Shown: piece by piece, positions 6,837 through 7,300 of the stretch | Layout of the letters: each line of letters starts with the position of its first letter | Position numbering within the stretch: the stretch's first letter is position 1 | Assembly (NCBI GenBank): GCA_029259835.1 | Contig: JAJDEL010000116.1 | Span: 1-7,300, forward strand | Length of the DNA: 7,300 nucleotides | Direction: 5' to 3' | Source of the DNA: Planctomicrobium sp. | Lineage (GTDB): Bacteria; Planctomycetota; Planctomycetia; Planctomycetales; Planctomycetaceae | The notes under the pieces: generated by a model | What the model saw: the letters and a program-made list of their open reading frames with translations, nothing else | What the model was told of the DNA's origin: nothing | Databases searched by the model: none | Translations under genes and position numbers: made by a program

Positions 6837-7300
6837 ATGCCTGCCAGCAATTCGCTGAAAGCTGCGGACAAACAGAAAATCACAAAAAAACTGATTACGG
6901 AGTTGAAGAAGCACTACAAAGGCTCTCCTCCGAAACAGAACCGGTCTGTCTTTGAAACGCTCTTGTTCTCCGCTTGCCTCGAAGATTCAGACTACGAACA
7001 AGCAGAAGCCGCTCACGCGCGCATGCTCGACAAATTCTTCGACCTCAATGAGATTCGAGTCAGCTCTGTGCTCGAAATCGAAGAAGCCTTGGGGGACATC
7101 AACGATGCGAATTGGAAAGCCTTGCGAGTTCGCGAAGTATTGCAGTTTGTCTTTGAAAAATACTATGCCTTCGATATCGAAGTTCTCAGACGAAAAACGC
7201 AAGATGCCGCCAATAAAGAGCTAATGTCGATTCCTCATCTTTCGACAGTTATGCGAGATTACACAATCCAAAACGCTTTGAGCGCGCACGTCATACCTGC
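6837..7300 (+). CDS. HhH-GPD (endonuclease III)-like protein, 3' end outside the window
   Basis: The frame from ATG 6837 stays open to the window edge (154 full codons plus an Ala codon in progress). The N-terminus is Lys-rich. Residues 39-49 (FETLLFSACLE) align with the F..L...L.SAQ helix that opens endonuclease III-type glycosylases. Residues 129-155 (LMSIPHLSTVMRDYTIQNA, then LSAHVIPA) align with the helix-hairpin-helix and the strand leading to the catalytic Asp. In the family this reads LPGVGRKTA. Here the glycines and the catalytic Lys position are replaced (HLSTVM), so base-excision lyase activity is doubtful. The catalytic Asp and any FeS cysteines would lie past the window end. It may be a non-catalytic DNA- or RNA-binding relative that shares the operon with nusA, infB and rbfA. 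The family call comes from pattern only and is moderate. That the gene is real is well supported by the Shine-Dalgarno, frame and codon use. Confidence 0.6.
   Translation, partial: MPASNSLKAADKQKITKKLITELKKHYKGSPPKQNRSVFETLLFSACLEDSDYEQAEAAHARMLDKFFDLNEIRVSSVLEIEEALGDINDANWKALRVREVLQFVFEKYYAFDIEVLRRKTQDAANKELMSIPHLSTVMRDYTIQNALSAHVIP

Noticed and set aside
1..7300. CRISPR arrays, insertion sequences, tRNA or rRNA genes and attachment sites.
   Set aside because: No spaced direct repeats, transposase-like frames, terminal inverted repeats or cloverleaf structures were seen. The window is a housekeeping region.

Overview
The window looks like chromosomal DNA from a Planctomycetota-type bacterium. 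Base composition is moderate. The NusA and IF-2 sequences carry long charged extensions, and the first gene encodes a secreted PDZ protein of a style common in that phylum. This assignment rests on recognising protein families and on no marker gene, so treat it as probable (about 0.7).

Layout. Positions 1-194 hold a possible small minus-strand ORF and a weak promoter. A secreted three-domain protein (PDZ, YbaY-like, DUF4214-like) runs from 195 to 1505 and ends in a strong intrinsic terminator at 1529-1565. Then comes a stretch of about 310 bases without a gene. It holds a good sigma70-type promoter (TTGACA, 17 nt, TATCTT), a second possible start site, small hairpins, a start-stop mini-ORF and, just before nusA, a 16-bp hairpin followed by eight T residues. 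From 1880 onward the window is a translation and transcription-factor operon read left to right: nusA (1880-3376), infB (3487-6297, TTG start), rbfA (6350-6772) and an incomplete HhH-GPD (endonuclease III)-like gene (6837 to the window end).

How the genes work together. NusA binds RNA polymerase and nascent RNA and modulates pausing, termination and antitermination. IF-2 delivers initiator tRNA to the ribosome, and RbfA matures the 30S subunit. nusA-infB-rbfA is a conserved bacterial cluster. The usual flanking genes, rimP before nusA and truB after rbfA, are not in their canonical places. The slot after rbfA holds a divergent HhH-GPD-like protein whose visible hairpin motif lacks the usual glycines and catalytic lysine.

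The most interesting observation is regulatory. The terminator-like hairpin ends only 22 nt before the nusA start codon, which leaves no room for a promoter after it. Every transcript that carries nusA from the upstream promoters must read through it. This suggests attenuation of the operon, plausibly by NusA itself. I found no CRISPR array, transposon, tRNA or rRNA.
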